Assembly: GCF_000332095.2 (NCBI RefSeq) | Contig: NZ_KI913949.1 | Span: 4,000,869-4,064,868 of the forward strand | From: Leptolyngbya sp. PCC 6406 | GTDB lineage: Bacteria > Cyanobacteriota > Cyanobacteriia > Phormidesmidales > Phormidesmidaceae | Reading direction: 5' to 3' | Length of the DNA stretch: 64,000 nt | Part shown: positions 6,780 through 14,784 of the stretch, in pieces | How the letters are laid out: each line of letters starts with the position of its first letter | Position numbering within the stretch: position 1 is the stretch's first letter | Translations under genes and position numbers: made by a program | Notes under the pieces: model-generated | What the model saw: the letters and a program-made list of their open reading frames with translations, nothing else | Told to the model about the DNA's origin: nothing | Databases searched by the model: none

Positions 6780-9662
6780 ATGTCTCCAACGCCGCCTTCT
6801 GGTTTCTCCGCCCAGCTCACTGATGTCCTGATCAAGGTTCTGATTACGGGTAGCGGGGGATCGGCGATCTATTTTCTATACGTCAATGAATTGCCCAAGG
6901 CCGCGATCGCGGCCCTAATCGCTGCGGGCGCTTCCCTACTCACCGCCTTTGGCGAGGGGCTGATGGGGCAACTTAAGGGGGGGATGCAACGGCGAGGGGC
7001 GGCCCTAGGGGCAGCGACGGATCAGGCGGTAGAGGGGGCAATGGCCCGCACCTGGGCCAAGCTTTCGGGGGTGCATAAGCAATATCATCGTGCCCTCCAG
7101 TCCCATTGCTACGCCCTAGAGGTGGAGGGGTTCCAAGACCTGCCAGGGCTGGCCCTAGAGGATGTCTTTGTGCCGCTACGGGTGGAATCGGACCAAAACC
7201 TCTGGAGGGCGGTGGATGGTCCCCAGGAAATCTGGCGATTTTTGCCCCGTCGCGATCAAGCTATCGAGACCTATCCCTACCGCCGCATTGTGATCTTGGC
7301 GGCTCCCGGCTATGGCAAGACGACCCTGCTGCGCCATTTGACCCTCACCTTTGTCACCCAGCCTCCGGAGTCGGTGCGGGCGCTGATGCCCATCTTGTTG
7401 CGGTTGCGGGAAACCTACCCACTGATGCGACGACCCCAGGATGATCCTGGTAGCGATCGCCCCATGCACCTGCCGGAACTGGTGGTGCGCCATCTGCGCA
7501 CCCAGGCAGAGTTTAGCCCCTACGCCTCCTTGGCAGAGGCGGATGCCTGGTTTACGGATCAGCTTCAGGGAGGGCACTGTTTAGTGATGCTGGATGGGTT
7601 GGATGAGGTGCCCAGCCTACTGCGGCCTGAGGTGCGGCTATGGGTGGATCAACAGATGAAACGCTATCCCCGCACCCAGTTCATTCTCACCTCACGCCCC
7701 CATGGCTTTGAGCTCCAGCCCGATGATCCCAGCCCTGCGATCGCAGTGGATCTCAAACTGCGGGTTCTGGACTTTACGCCCAACCAAAAGCAAGCCTTTG
7801 TGGAGAAGTGGTACCACACGGTCTTTTGGCGGATGAAGTGGGAGCGATTGTGGCAGGACAGTCTGCGCCGACCGGAGCCGGAACAATTGACCGAGGCCCA
7901 GGCGCGCCTCAAGAGTACTCAAGAGGCCCAGGATAGTGCAGCGGATCTGGTGCGGCAAGTCGTCAACAGCCCCTCTCTGAATGATCTGGCCCGTAATCCG
8001 CTCCTGATCACCATGATCGCCTCCACCCACCGGGCTAAGACCGTATTGCCCAAACGCCGGGTGGAACTTTACGACAAGATTTTTGACCTGTTGCTGGGCA
8101 CTCGCCCCTATGCCAAACGCACCACCCTGACTCTGACGGCGTCGGAATGTCGGGCGGTGCTCCAGGCTCTAGCTTGGCACTTGGCCATGGAAGAGATTAC
8201 TCAGTTTTCCCCGGCCCAGGGGGAGATCTGGATTGCCGAACCCCTAAAACGATGTCTGAAGGAACGGGAGTTGAGCCCTGCCCAGTTTTGGCGAGAGATG
8301 ACGGAGGTAGCGGGGCTGCTGGTGGAAAAGGAACTGGGTCGCTACGAGTTTGCCCATCAGACCTTTCAGGAATATCTGGCGGCGAAGTATCTGCGGGAAT
8401 GCGGTCCGGAGGGGGAGGCATTTTTACTGGAGAAGCTAGACCGCGATCGCTGGCAGGAGATCGTGCGTTTCTATGCTGCCCTAGGGGATGCCACCGCCAT
8501 TATCAACGCCTTGTTGACCGCTGAGGTGACGGAATACAGTCTGCTGCTGGCCCGTCGCTGTATGGAGGAGGGGCGTGAAATCGATCAGGCCGCCCTAGCC
8601 CGTCTCCAGAAGTTGGTGGAAACCTTTACCATTCAAGCCCTGGATCCTATTCAAGGCGCTAATAATCCGGTATTGACCAAGCTGCGAGCTGATCTGCGGC
8701 TGCAACAACGTTTCAGTACTCTGACGCCCCTGACGGAGAGTAGCGCGATGGTCTCCGACCGACTAAAGGCCATCTCGCCCACCTTTATCACCTGGGGCGA
8801 GTATGAGCTGTTTCTCCAGGCCCAGGATACAGGCCAGTTCCACTCCGAGGCAAAGCGGCTGCGCTGCCCTGAGGGCGAGGAAAGTCAGCCCGTCCAAGGC
8901 AGTTCCTGGGAGGATGCCCGCTGGTTTTGTGCTTGGCTCAGCACCCAGGCTAGCCTGCAAAAGGAAGGTCGAGTCTTTAGCTATCGGCTGCCGACGGGGG
9001 CAGAACTTCGCGACATTGATTTCTATTCCTCAATGCTGAGGGACAGTGACGATGAAAGCGCGATCGTCGCCCTTAGTACGAACTTCTACGATCTCCCCCG
9101 GCCCTGGACGGAGCGCCCCACCCCCCCTGGCAATGCCATCTTGGTGGTGCGGGAGGAACTACCGCGTCACTATGAACCCCTGGTGAACTACCTGGCTAAT
9201 TGCCGCTGGGCACAGGCGGATCGGGAAACCGAGGCATTGATGATAGCAATGGCCCCTAGGGGGCAGTCTTTGACTATGACGGAACGGCAGAAGCTAGGTC
9301 CCCTACGGGTGGAGGACATTCGGGGGTTTCCCTGCGAAGACCTGCGGATACTGGATCAACTCTGGGTGCAGTTTAGTGGTGGTCATTTCGGCTTTAGTGT
9401 ACAGCGGCAGATCTATGTGGAAATGGGCAACGCCCTTATGGAGAATCAGTGTGATCTGCGAAAGTGGCATCAGTTTTGTGAGGCGACGGGCTGGCGGCTG
9501 AATGGCACCGTCCGGCAGTATGCCGATTTTGAATTTAGTCTGGCGGCTCCCTGGGGCCATCTTCCTGGTCACCTTTGGTCAGGAGCATCCCAAGATCAGG
9601 GAATTGCAGCGGGAACCCTGGGCAGTTTTCTCTTTTCCCGCGCTAGGGCTTGCGGGCTCTAG
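6780..9662 (+). CDS. NACHT-family STAND NTPase with FGE-like C-terminal region
   Basis: This 960-residue protein has one or two hydrophobic segments at the N-terminus (about 15-60). A NACHT domain follows: Walker A APGYGKTTLL near residue 178, Walker B HCLVMLDGLDEV near 265 and sensor-type FILTSRPHG near 300. Winged-helix/helical regions include LARNPLLITMIA and the FAHQTFQEYLAAKYL motif common after NACHT modules. Residues about 660-950 resemble a formylglycine-generating-enzyme/sulfatase-modifying fold (SWEDARWFCAWLS, YRLPTGAELRDI, and a C-terminal FLFSRARACGL). Bacterial NACHT STAND proteins often act in anti-phage immunity or programmed responses, and that role is inferred here. It is the first of three neighbouring NTPases. 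Confidence 0.85.
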   Translation: MSPTPPSGFSAQLTDVLIKVLITGSGGSAIYFLYVNELPKAAIAALIAAGASLLTAFGEGLMGQLKGGMQRRGAALGAATDQAVEGAMARTWAKLSGVHKQYHRALQSHCYALEVEGFQDLPGLALEDVFVPLRVESDQNLWRAVDGPQEIWRFLPRRDQAIETYPYRRIVILAAPGYGKTTLLRHLTLTFVTQPPESVRALMPILLRLRETYPLMRRPQDDPGSDRPMHLPELVVRHLRTQAEFSPYASLAEADAWFTDQLQGGHCLVMLDGLDEVPSLLRPEVRLWVDQQMKRYPRTQFILTSRPHGFELQPDDPSPAIAVDLKLRVLDFTPNQKQAFVEKWYHTVFWRMKWERLWQDSLRRPEPEQLTEAQARLKSTQEAQDSAADLVRQVVNSPSLNDLARNPLLITMIASTHRAKTVLPKRRVELYDKIFDLLLGTRPYAKRTTLTLTASECRAVLQALAWHLAMEEITQFSPAQGEIWIAEPLKRCLKERELSPAQFWREMTEVAGLLVEKELGRYEFAHQTFQEYLAAKYLRECGPEGEAFLLEKLDRDRWQEIVRFYAALGDATAIINALLTAEVTEYSLLLARRCMEEGREIDQAALARLQKLVETFTIQALDPIQGANNPVLTKLRADLRLQQRFSTLTPLTESSAMVSDRLKAISPTFITWGEYELFLQAQDTGQFHSEAKRLRCPEGEESQPVQGSSWEDARWFCAWLSTQASLQKEGRVFSYRLPTGAELRDIDFYSSMLRDSDDESAIVALSTNFYDLPRPWTERPTPPGNAILVVREELPRHYEPLVNYLANCRWAQADRETEALMIAMAPRGQSLTMTERQKLGPLRVEDIRGFPCEDLRILDQLWVQFSGGHFGFSVQRQIYVEMGNALMENQCDLRKWHQFCEATGWRLNGTVRQYADFEFSLAAPWGHLPGHLWSGASQDQGIAAGTLGSFLFSRARACGL

Positions 9663-9833
9663 GATTTTCCGCGACTGGGTAGGACAGATTTTGAGCCTCC
9701 CATTCTGGATTTCCCAGTCAATACGAGCCAAACCCGCCCCTACGGCGACATTCTGCATTGGGCGCGGAAACCGCGCCCCTACTCCAACACCCCATCTCCT
9801 ATACCATAAAAATCATTCCCCCCAACTCCCGTC
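9663..9833. repeat. hairpin-repeat spacer
   Basis: The spacer contains the inverted-repeat block TTTTGAGCCTCCC...GAGCCAAACCCGCCCCTA and the perfect hairpin GGGCGCGG-AAA-CCGCGCCC at 9760-9778, the same modules as around 6580 and 18456. It separates two NTPase genes and holds no reading frame of its own. Confidence 0.8.
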
Positions 9834-11153
9834 ATGGCCTTAGATGTTAGCCAGTTCTACAAAGCCACCAACCCCAGTCGTCCCCTCCAAGACGATCGCT
9901 ATTACATCAATTTTTCCTCGGTGCGGGGGGGCGACATTGTGGAGGAGCTGGCCCGTACCATTACGCGCCTGTCGCCGGATGAGCCCACGACCCAACTATT
10001 GACAGGGCACATTGGTTCCGGCAAGTCTACGGAGCTGTTGCGTCTGAAGAAGGTACTGGAGGCGGCGGGGTACCACGTGGTCTATTTCGAGTCTGACCGG
10101 GACTTGGAAATGTCGGATGTGGAGGTGACGGACATTTTGCTGGTGATTGCCCGTCAGGTGGCCGTTAGCCTGGAAATGACGGGGGTGACGATGCGCCCCC
10201 CCTATTTTCAGCGGCTGTTTCAGAGCATTGCCGATACCCTGCGAATGCCGGTGGAAATCTCTAATGTCAGTTTGTCGGTGGGGATCGCCACAATTACGAC
10301 CCAGTCCAAGGACAGTGCGGACCTGCGGAGTCAACTGCACCAATATTTGGAGCCCCGTACCCGCAACATTCTGGATGCCATCAATGGGGAACTGCTGGAA
10401 CCCGCGATCGCCCATCTCAAACAACTGGGAAAAGCCGGGTTAGTGGTGATTGTGGATAACCTAGACCGGGTTTCCAGCAGCCGCAAACTGGGGGACCGGC
10501 CCCAGCCGGAATATCTGTTTGTGGATCGGGGGGATCAGCTTAAGCGCTTGGGCTGTCACCTGCTGTATACCATTCCCCTATCCCTGGCCTTTTCCGATGA
10601 TTTGCCCCTGTTGACCAATCGCTTTGGCGTCAGCCCCTCGGTGTTGACGATGGTGCCCGTCATCGATCTAGAGGGCAACTGTCAACCGGAGAGCTTAGCC
10701 AAGCTACGGCAGATGGTGCTAGCGCGGGCCTTTCCTGATTTGGGAGAGCGCGATCGCATTTCCCATTTAGAGGAAGTCTTTGACCATAGCGATACCCTGG
10801 ACCGCCTCTGCACCATTAGCGGTGGCCACATGCGAAACCTCGTGCGCTACCTCTATAGCTGCCTCCGCAAGCACGATCCCCCCCTGGGGCGCGATACCCT
10901 AGAGCGCGTCATCCGCGATGAACGCAATGATTTACTCGGACTGGTGAACGCCGAGGAATGGCAACAACTTTTCCGCGCCGTCAAGGCCCGCACCCTGCAA
11001 GGAGACAGCGACTACAACAGCTTGCTCCGCAGCCTGTTTCTCTACGAATACCGCGACAACCGGGGGCGCTGGGTCGATATCAATCCCGTTTTGGCGGAGA
11101 CGGATACTTTTCGGGAATGGCGGGCGGGGGAGGGGGAGGGAGTGATGGGGTGA
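9834..11153 (+). CDS. AAA-type P-loop ATPase (439 aa)
   Basis: Starts MALDVSQFYKATNPSRPL. A P-loop LTGHIGSGKSTELLRL lies near residue 57, and a Walker B-like VVIVDNLDRV near residue 205 ends in Asp-Arg rather than Asp-Glu. The pattern LLYTIPLSLAF and a helical C-terminal region (SGGHMRNLVRYLYSCLR) resemble Orc/Cdc6- or KAP-like STAND-related ATPases. No DNA-binding domain was recognised. It lies between the NACHT gene and the TPR-nSTAND1 gene on the same strand, so a joint role is inferred. The last residues (GEGEGVMG) and the stop are formed by an 8-bp tandem repeat (TGATGGGG), so the C-terminal tail is repeat-derived. Confidence 0.8.
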   Translation: MALDVSQFYKATNPSRPLQDDRYYINFSSVRGGDIVEELARTITRLSPDEPTTQLLTGHIGSGKSTELLRLKKVLEAAGYHVVYFESDRDLEMSDVEVTDILLVIARQVAVSLEMTGVTMRPPYFQRLFQSIADTLRMPVEISNVSLSVGIATITTQSKDSADLRSQLHQYLEPRTRNILDAINGELLEPAIAHLKQLGKAGLVVIVDNLDRVSSSRKLGDRPQPEYLFVDRGDQLKRLGCHLLYTIPLSLAFSDDLPLLTNRFGVSPSVLTMVPVIDLEGNCQPESLAKLRQMVLARAFPDLGERDRISHLEEVFDHSDTLDRLCTISGGHMRNLVRYLYSCLRKHDPPLGRDTLERVIRDERNDLLGLVNAEEWQQLFRAVKARTLQGDSDYNSLLRSLFLYEYRDNRGRWVDINPVLAETDTFREWRAGEGEGVMG

Positions 11154-11752
11154 TGGGGTGATGGGGTGATGGGGTGTTGGCGTTGGCGTTGGCGTTGGCG
11201 AAGCCACTCCCTGGGAGTTAGCCTGCCCGGAGGGCTTAGGGGTGATGGGGTGGAGGTGAGAGAGTTTTGAGTTTTGAATTGAATTTCCCGTAGGGGCGCG
11301 GTTTCCGCGCCCAATGTAGGATGCCGCCGTAGGGGCGTGGTGCCCGCACCTGATGCAGGATGCCGCCGTGGGGGCGCGGTGCCTGCGCCCTTACGGAAAA
11401 CTCGGGACTCTCCCACCCCAAAGCCCTCGGGGCAGGTTATGCCTTTCTTGCTTGAATGCCGTTAGGCCATCTGCCCCTAAGCCCTGATGCCTTCGGCATC
11501 GCCACACGAACGGGCAGGCTACACCTTTCTTGAATACCGTTAGGTATCACCCCGCCTTCCTCTTCCCCTCTGCATTGGGCGCGGAAACCGCGCCCCTATC
11601 CCATCATGGGTCACGCGGCAACAAGGGCAACCACTACGGGAAATTTAATTCAAAACTCAAAACTTCAAATTCCTGTCACCCCCTACCCCAAAGCCCTCCG
11701 GGCAGGCTCCGCCAACACCCCCCTACTCCATCACCCCATCTCCCCACCCCCC
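11154..11752. repeat. 599-bp repeat-filled spacer
   Basis: The stretch holds short tandem repeats (TGATGGGG from about 11140, then TTGGCG four times near 11177-11200) and a dispersed block CCACTCCCTGGGAGTTAGCC shared with about 51945. Perfect hairpins of the GGGCGCGG type lie at 11294-11312 and 11577-11595, with two degenerate ones near 11340 and 11370. The frame running into the next gene from 11606 is repeat DNA, not a believable N-terminus. Confidence 0.8.
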
Positions 11753-14494
11753 ATGCCCTCCTACCCCAACGACACGGACCTACTGCGCCATAACCAGAAC
11801 AGCCTGGAGGAACTGCGGACGGTGTTGCGGCGGGAGGCGGGGGAGTTTTCCTTAACTCTGGCGGCCTGCAATTACCATCGTCTGCGGCAGGTGGTGATTG
11901 AGGACTTTCAACTGCGATCGCGGATTACAGTTGTACGGCTTCCGGCGCGAGTACCGGGGTTGTTAGCGGCGATTCAGACCCAGATCGGCAATAGCGTTCC
12001 CCCGGCACTCATGGTGACGGGGTTGGAGGCGGTGGAGGACTTACTGGCTCTGCTGAAGGGGGCCAATCTGTCACGGGATGAACTGCGCAAGCGACTGTCC
12101 TGTCCGGTGGTGCTCTGGATGAATGAGATCGTTCGCCAGCATTTTGTCCGCCATGCGCCGGATTTACGGAGCTTTAGTCCCTCTGCGATCGCATTTACCC
12201 TCCCGCCAGCAGCCCTGATCCATTCCCTAGAGCAGGGCACCAGCCAGTTGTTTCTCAACATTTTGGAATACGAGGGCGATCGCGACCTAGCAGGCACCAC
12301 CACCATTCGTCTGCGGGGCAGCCCCCTGCTCCGCAGTGAACTGGAGTTTGCTCTGCAAGATCTGAAGGTGACGGGTTGGCAACCAGACCCCGATTTAGCC
12401 GCCAGTCTGGACTTTCTACGGGGGCGAGAAGCCCATAGTCGCCTAGAGATGGAGACCGCCCGCACCCATTACCAAGCCAGTTTGAGCTATTGGCAAGCTC
12501 CGGCAGTGCAGACCCGTTGGCCCCAGCCAGCCCCCACGGCTCTAGATCGGGAAGCAGTGCTGCTGCTGCACCTGGGGTTGTGGTGGCGCAGTTATGGGGT
12601 GGTGCAGCGGGCAGCCTATTCCCAAGCGTTACGGCAGGCCCGCCAATATTTCACCGCCTGTCTTGCCATTTTTCGTGAGGAGGATCAAACAGAGCGACTG
12701 GCGCGGTTCATTCACGTCCTGGCAGAGGTTCTACAAAAGCAGCGAGACTGGGAGGCTCTGGAGAGTCTGGCGGTGGAGGGCACAACGCTGCATCAGGAAA
12801 CCCGCGATCTCATCCGACTGGCCAGAGATCACGGCTTCCTAGCGGAGGTGGCGCTGATTAAGGAGGACTGGCTGACGGCCCAAAATGAAGCAGCCCAAGC
12901 CCTTACGCTACTGGAGCAGGCCACCCAGGCAGCAGGGCAGGCCCCAGAAGACCGCACCCTCTCCCGAGCCGTACAGATTGCCGATCGCTTTCAGCGGGGA
13001 TGGTATCGCTTTTTGCTAGGTCAGGCCCAGATCTATTTGAAGGATCCCAAAGCTGCGATCGCATATTTAGAAGCAGCTCGCTGGGAAACAGACCCCGAGG
13101 TAGACCTGACCCTCCACCGTCAGGTATTAGAAGCCCTGATTCACCACCATTTTGATCAGGGGGACTACTGGGAAGCCTTTGATGTTAAGCAGGAACTCCG
13201 CCAAGTGGAGTATCGCTATAATCTGCGAGCCTTCATTGGGGCGGGGGCAGTGCAACCCCACTCTCGCCCAGCGACGCCCAAGGATCGGTCCCCAAGAGCC
13301 ATCCCCCCCGCCCTAGAAGGAACCCCAGAGATTGTCGCGGCGGAAATTCGGGCATCGGGGCGACTAGAGGATGTACAAGCCCTAGTCAACCGCCTAGAGG
13401 ATCAACAACGCCAGTTGATCGTCCTCCACGGCCCATCGGGGGTGGGCAAAAGCTCAGTCCTCAACGCAGGGCTTCTGCCAGCCCTACGGACCCTCTATCC
13501 CCAAGGGCGTACCACTGTCCCGATTCTGGTGCAAACCTATAGTAGTTGGCAGCAAGCCATCGCTCGGGAACTAGAGAAAGCCTTAGTGCCTTGGGAACCG
13601 GAACCCCCAGCCACCGTGACTGCGTTATTGACTGGAGGACCACCACCGCCACCACTCCAGGGGACCGCACTGCGAGCACGGCTCCAGGCAGGACTAGATA
13701 AAAACTGCTTTTTTGTGCTGATTTTCGATCAGTTTGAGGAGTTTTTCTTTGAGGAAAAAGGACCGGAGGAACGGCGCAAGTTTTACGAATTTCTCCAATA
13801 CTGCATCGATCAACCCTGGATCAAAGTCGTGCTGGCCCTACGAGAGGATTACCTCCACCATCTGCTGGAGGCGGAGCGGGTGATCAATCAGGTCAGCCCC
13901 ATGGGGGATGTGGACTTGCTCAGCCGCTCGGTGCGCTATGCCTTGGGTAATTTCTCCTTGGCGGCGGCGGAAGCCGTAATTCGTCGCCTAACGGAAGCAG
14001 CCCAATATCCTCTAGAGGAGGCGCTAATCCATCGCTTGGTAGAGGATCTGGCCGCGCCTCTCGGAGAAGTGCGCCCCATTGAGCTCCAGGTAGTCGGATC
14101 CCAACTTCAGCGCCAGGAAATTGAAACCCTGGCCCAGTATGAGCATCTGGGAGAATTGCCCAAGGAAACCCTGGTACAAAGATTCCTCTCCTATGTTGTT
14201 CATGACTGTGGTCCCCCCCATGAGCGACTAGCCTGGGCGGTGCTCTACCTACTCACCGATGAAGACCGAGATCAACGCCTCTATCGCCCTCTGCGCACCA
14301 GGGAAGACCTAGAGTATGAGCTAGCGCTATTGAAAATCCCCTTTGAGGCCGCCCAACTCGACATGGTGCTGTCGATCTTAGTGGGGTCGGGGCTGGTGTT
14401 TGAGGTTCCGGAGGAACCGGAAGATCGCTATCAGCTTGTCCATGACTATTTAGTCAGCTACGTGCGCCAGGTCCAGACCCCCGAATGGACATGA
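11753..14494 (+). CDS. TPR-like/nSTAND1 NTPase
   Basis: With the ATG at 11753 (MPSYPNDTDLLRHNQNSLEE) the protein has 913 residues. Residues 1-180 form a globular region I do not recognise (LAACNYHRLRQVVIEDFQL). About 210-500 is alpha-helical with TPR-like repeats (LGLWWRSYGVVQ, LAEVALIKEDWLTAQNEAA). A P-loop LHGPSGVGKSSVLNAGLLPA lies near residue 565 and a Walker B-type FFVLIFDQFEEFFFE near 655, the signature of the 'novel STAND NTPase 1' family. A winged-helix-like tail follows (YQLVHDYLVSYVRQ). STAND proteins act as inducible oligomeric switches in immunity or signalling, and that is inferred here. It is the third gene of the NTPase trio. Confidence 0.82.
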   Translation: MPSYPNDTDLLRHNQNSLEELRTVLRREAGEFSLTLAACNYHRLRQVVIEDFQLRSRITVVRLPARVPGLLAAIQTQIGNSVPPALMVTGLEAVEDLLALLKGANLSRDELRKRLSCPVVLWMNEIVRQHFVRHAPDLRSFSPSAIAFTLPPAALIHSLEQGTSQLFLNILEYEGDRDLAGTTTIRLRGSPLLRSELEFALQDLKVTGWQPDPDLAASLDFLRGREAHSRLEMETARTHYQASLSYWQAPAVQTRWPQPAPTALDREAVLLLHLGLWWRSYGVVQRAAYSQALRQARQYFTACLAIFREEDQTERLARFIHVLAEVLQKQRDWEALESLAVEGTTLHQETRDLIRLARDHGFLAEVALIKEDWLTAQNEAAQALTLLEQATQAAGQAPEDRTLSRAVQIADRFQRGWYRFLLGQAQIYLKDPKAAIAYLEAARWETDPEVDLTLHRQVLEALIHHHFDQGDYWEAFDVKQELRQVEYRYNLRAFIGAGAVQPHSRPATPKDRSPRAIPPALEGTPEIVAAEIRASGRLEDVQALVNRLEDQQRQLIVLHGPSGVGKSSVLNAGLLPALRTLYPQGRTTVPILVQTYSSWQQAIARELEKALVPWEPEPPATVTALLTGGPPPPPLQGTALRARLQAGLDKNCFFVLIFDQFEEFFFEEKGPEERRKFYEFLQYCIDQPWIKVVLALREDYLHHLLEAERVINQVSPMGDVDLLSRSVRYALGNFSLAAAEAVIRRLTEAAQYPLEEALIHRLVEDLAAPLGEVRPIELQVVGSQLQRQEIETLAQYEHLGELPKETLVQRFLSYVVHDCGPPHERLAWAVLYLLTDEDRDQRLYRPLRTREDLEYELALLKIPFEAAQLDMVLSILVGSGLVFEVPEEPEDRYQLVHDYLVSYVRQVQTPEWT

Positions 14495-14540
14495 ACGATT
14501 TCGCTCAGCCCTTGATCACTGAAGCTTGAGCGAAGTCGCA

Positions 14541-14558
14541 AATTATCCACACGCCCTA
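14541..14558 (+). mobile_element. relic end of CTAG-MITE family A
   Basis: AATTATCCACACGCCCTA matches the right end of family A elements (AATTGTCCACACGCCCTAG) except for one base and the final G. No partner end was found nearby, so this is read as a decayed remnant in the ndhF3 upstream region. Confidence 0.45.
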
Positions 14559-14587
14559 TTTAGGGGCCGACTTATCAAAGATTTTTA

Positions 14588-14609
14588 TCAATTCAAAATG
14601 GAATATTGA
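14588..14609. promoter_or_regulatory. candidate LysR-type (NdhR/CcmR) operator upstream of ndhF3
   Basis: TCAAT-N12-ATTGA is an inverted repeat with the LysR-type T-N11-A geometry. It lies about 175 bp upstream of ndhF3. NdhR (CcmR), a LysR regulator, represses ndhF3-ndhD3-cupA-cupS operons in cyanobacteria under high inorganic carbon and binds TCAAT/ATTGA-like half sites. The assignment is inference, and no ndhR gene lies in this window. Confidence 0.4.
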
Positions 14610-14784
14610 TTGCCTAAACTCTATTTGCATCTTGCTTCTGGGGGGATTGGGGCGCTAAAGTTAAGCTTGTATAGATTTAAGTCAATCGAAAAAGCTTTGT
14701 CATAGACTCATGCCCGAAGTCCATTTGGGATCTGGGTTCTACAGTCTTGTGCCTTGGATTTAGTCCTCCTTTTCCCGGTCCGTC

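Noticed and set aside
8740-9662. Diversity-generating retroelement target in the NACHT C-terminus
   Set aside because: No reverse transcriptase, accessory gene or template repeat is visible in the window, so only the fold resemblance is reported.
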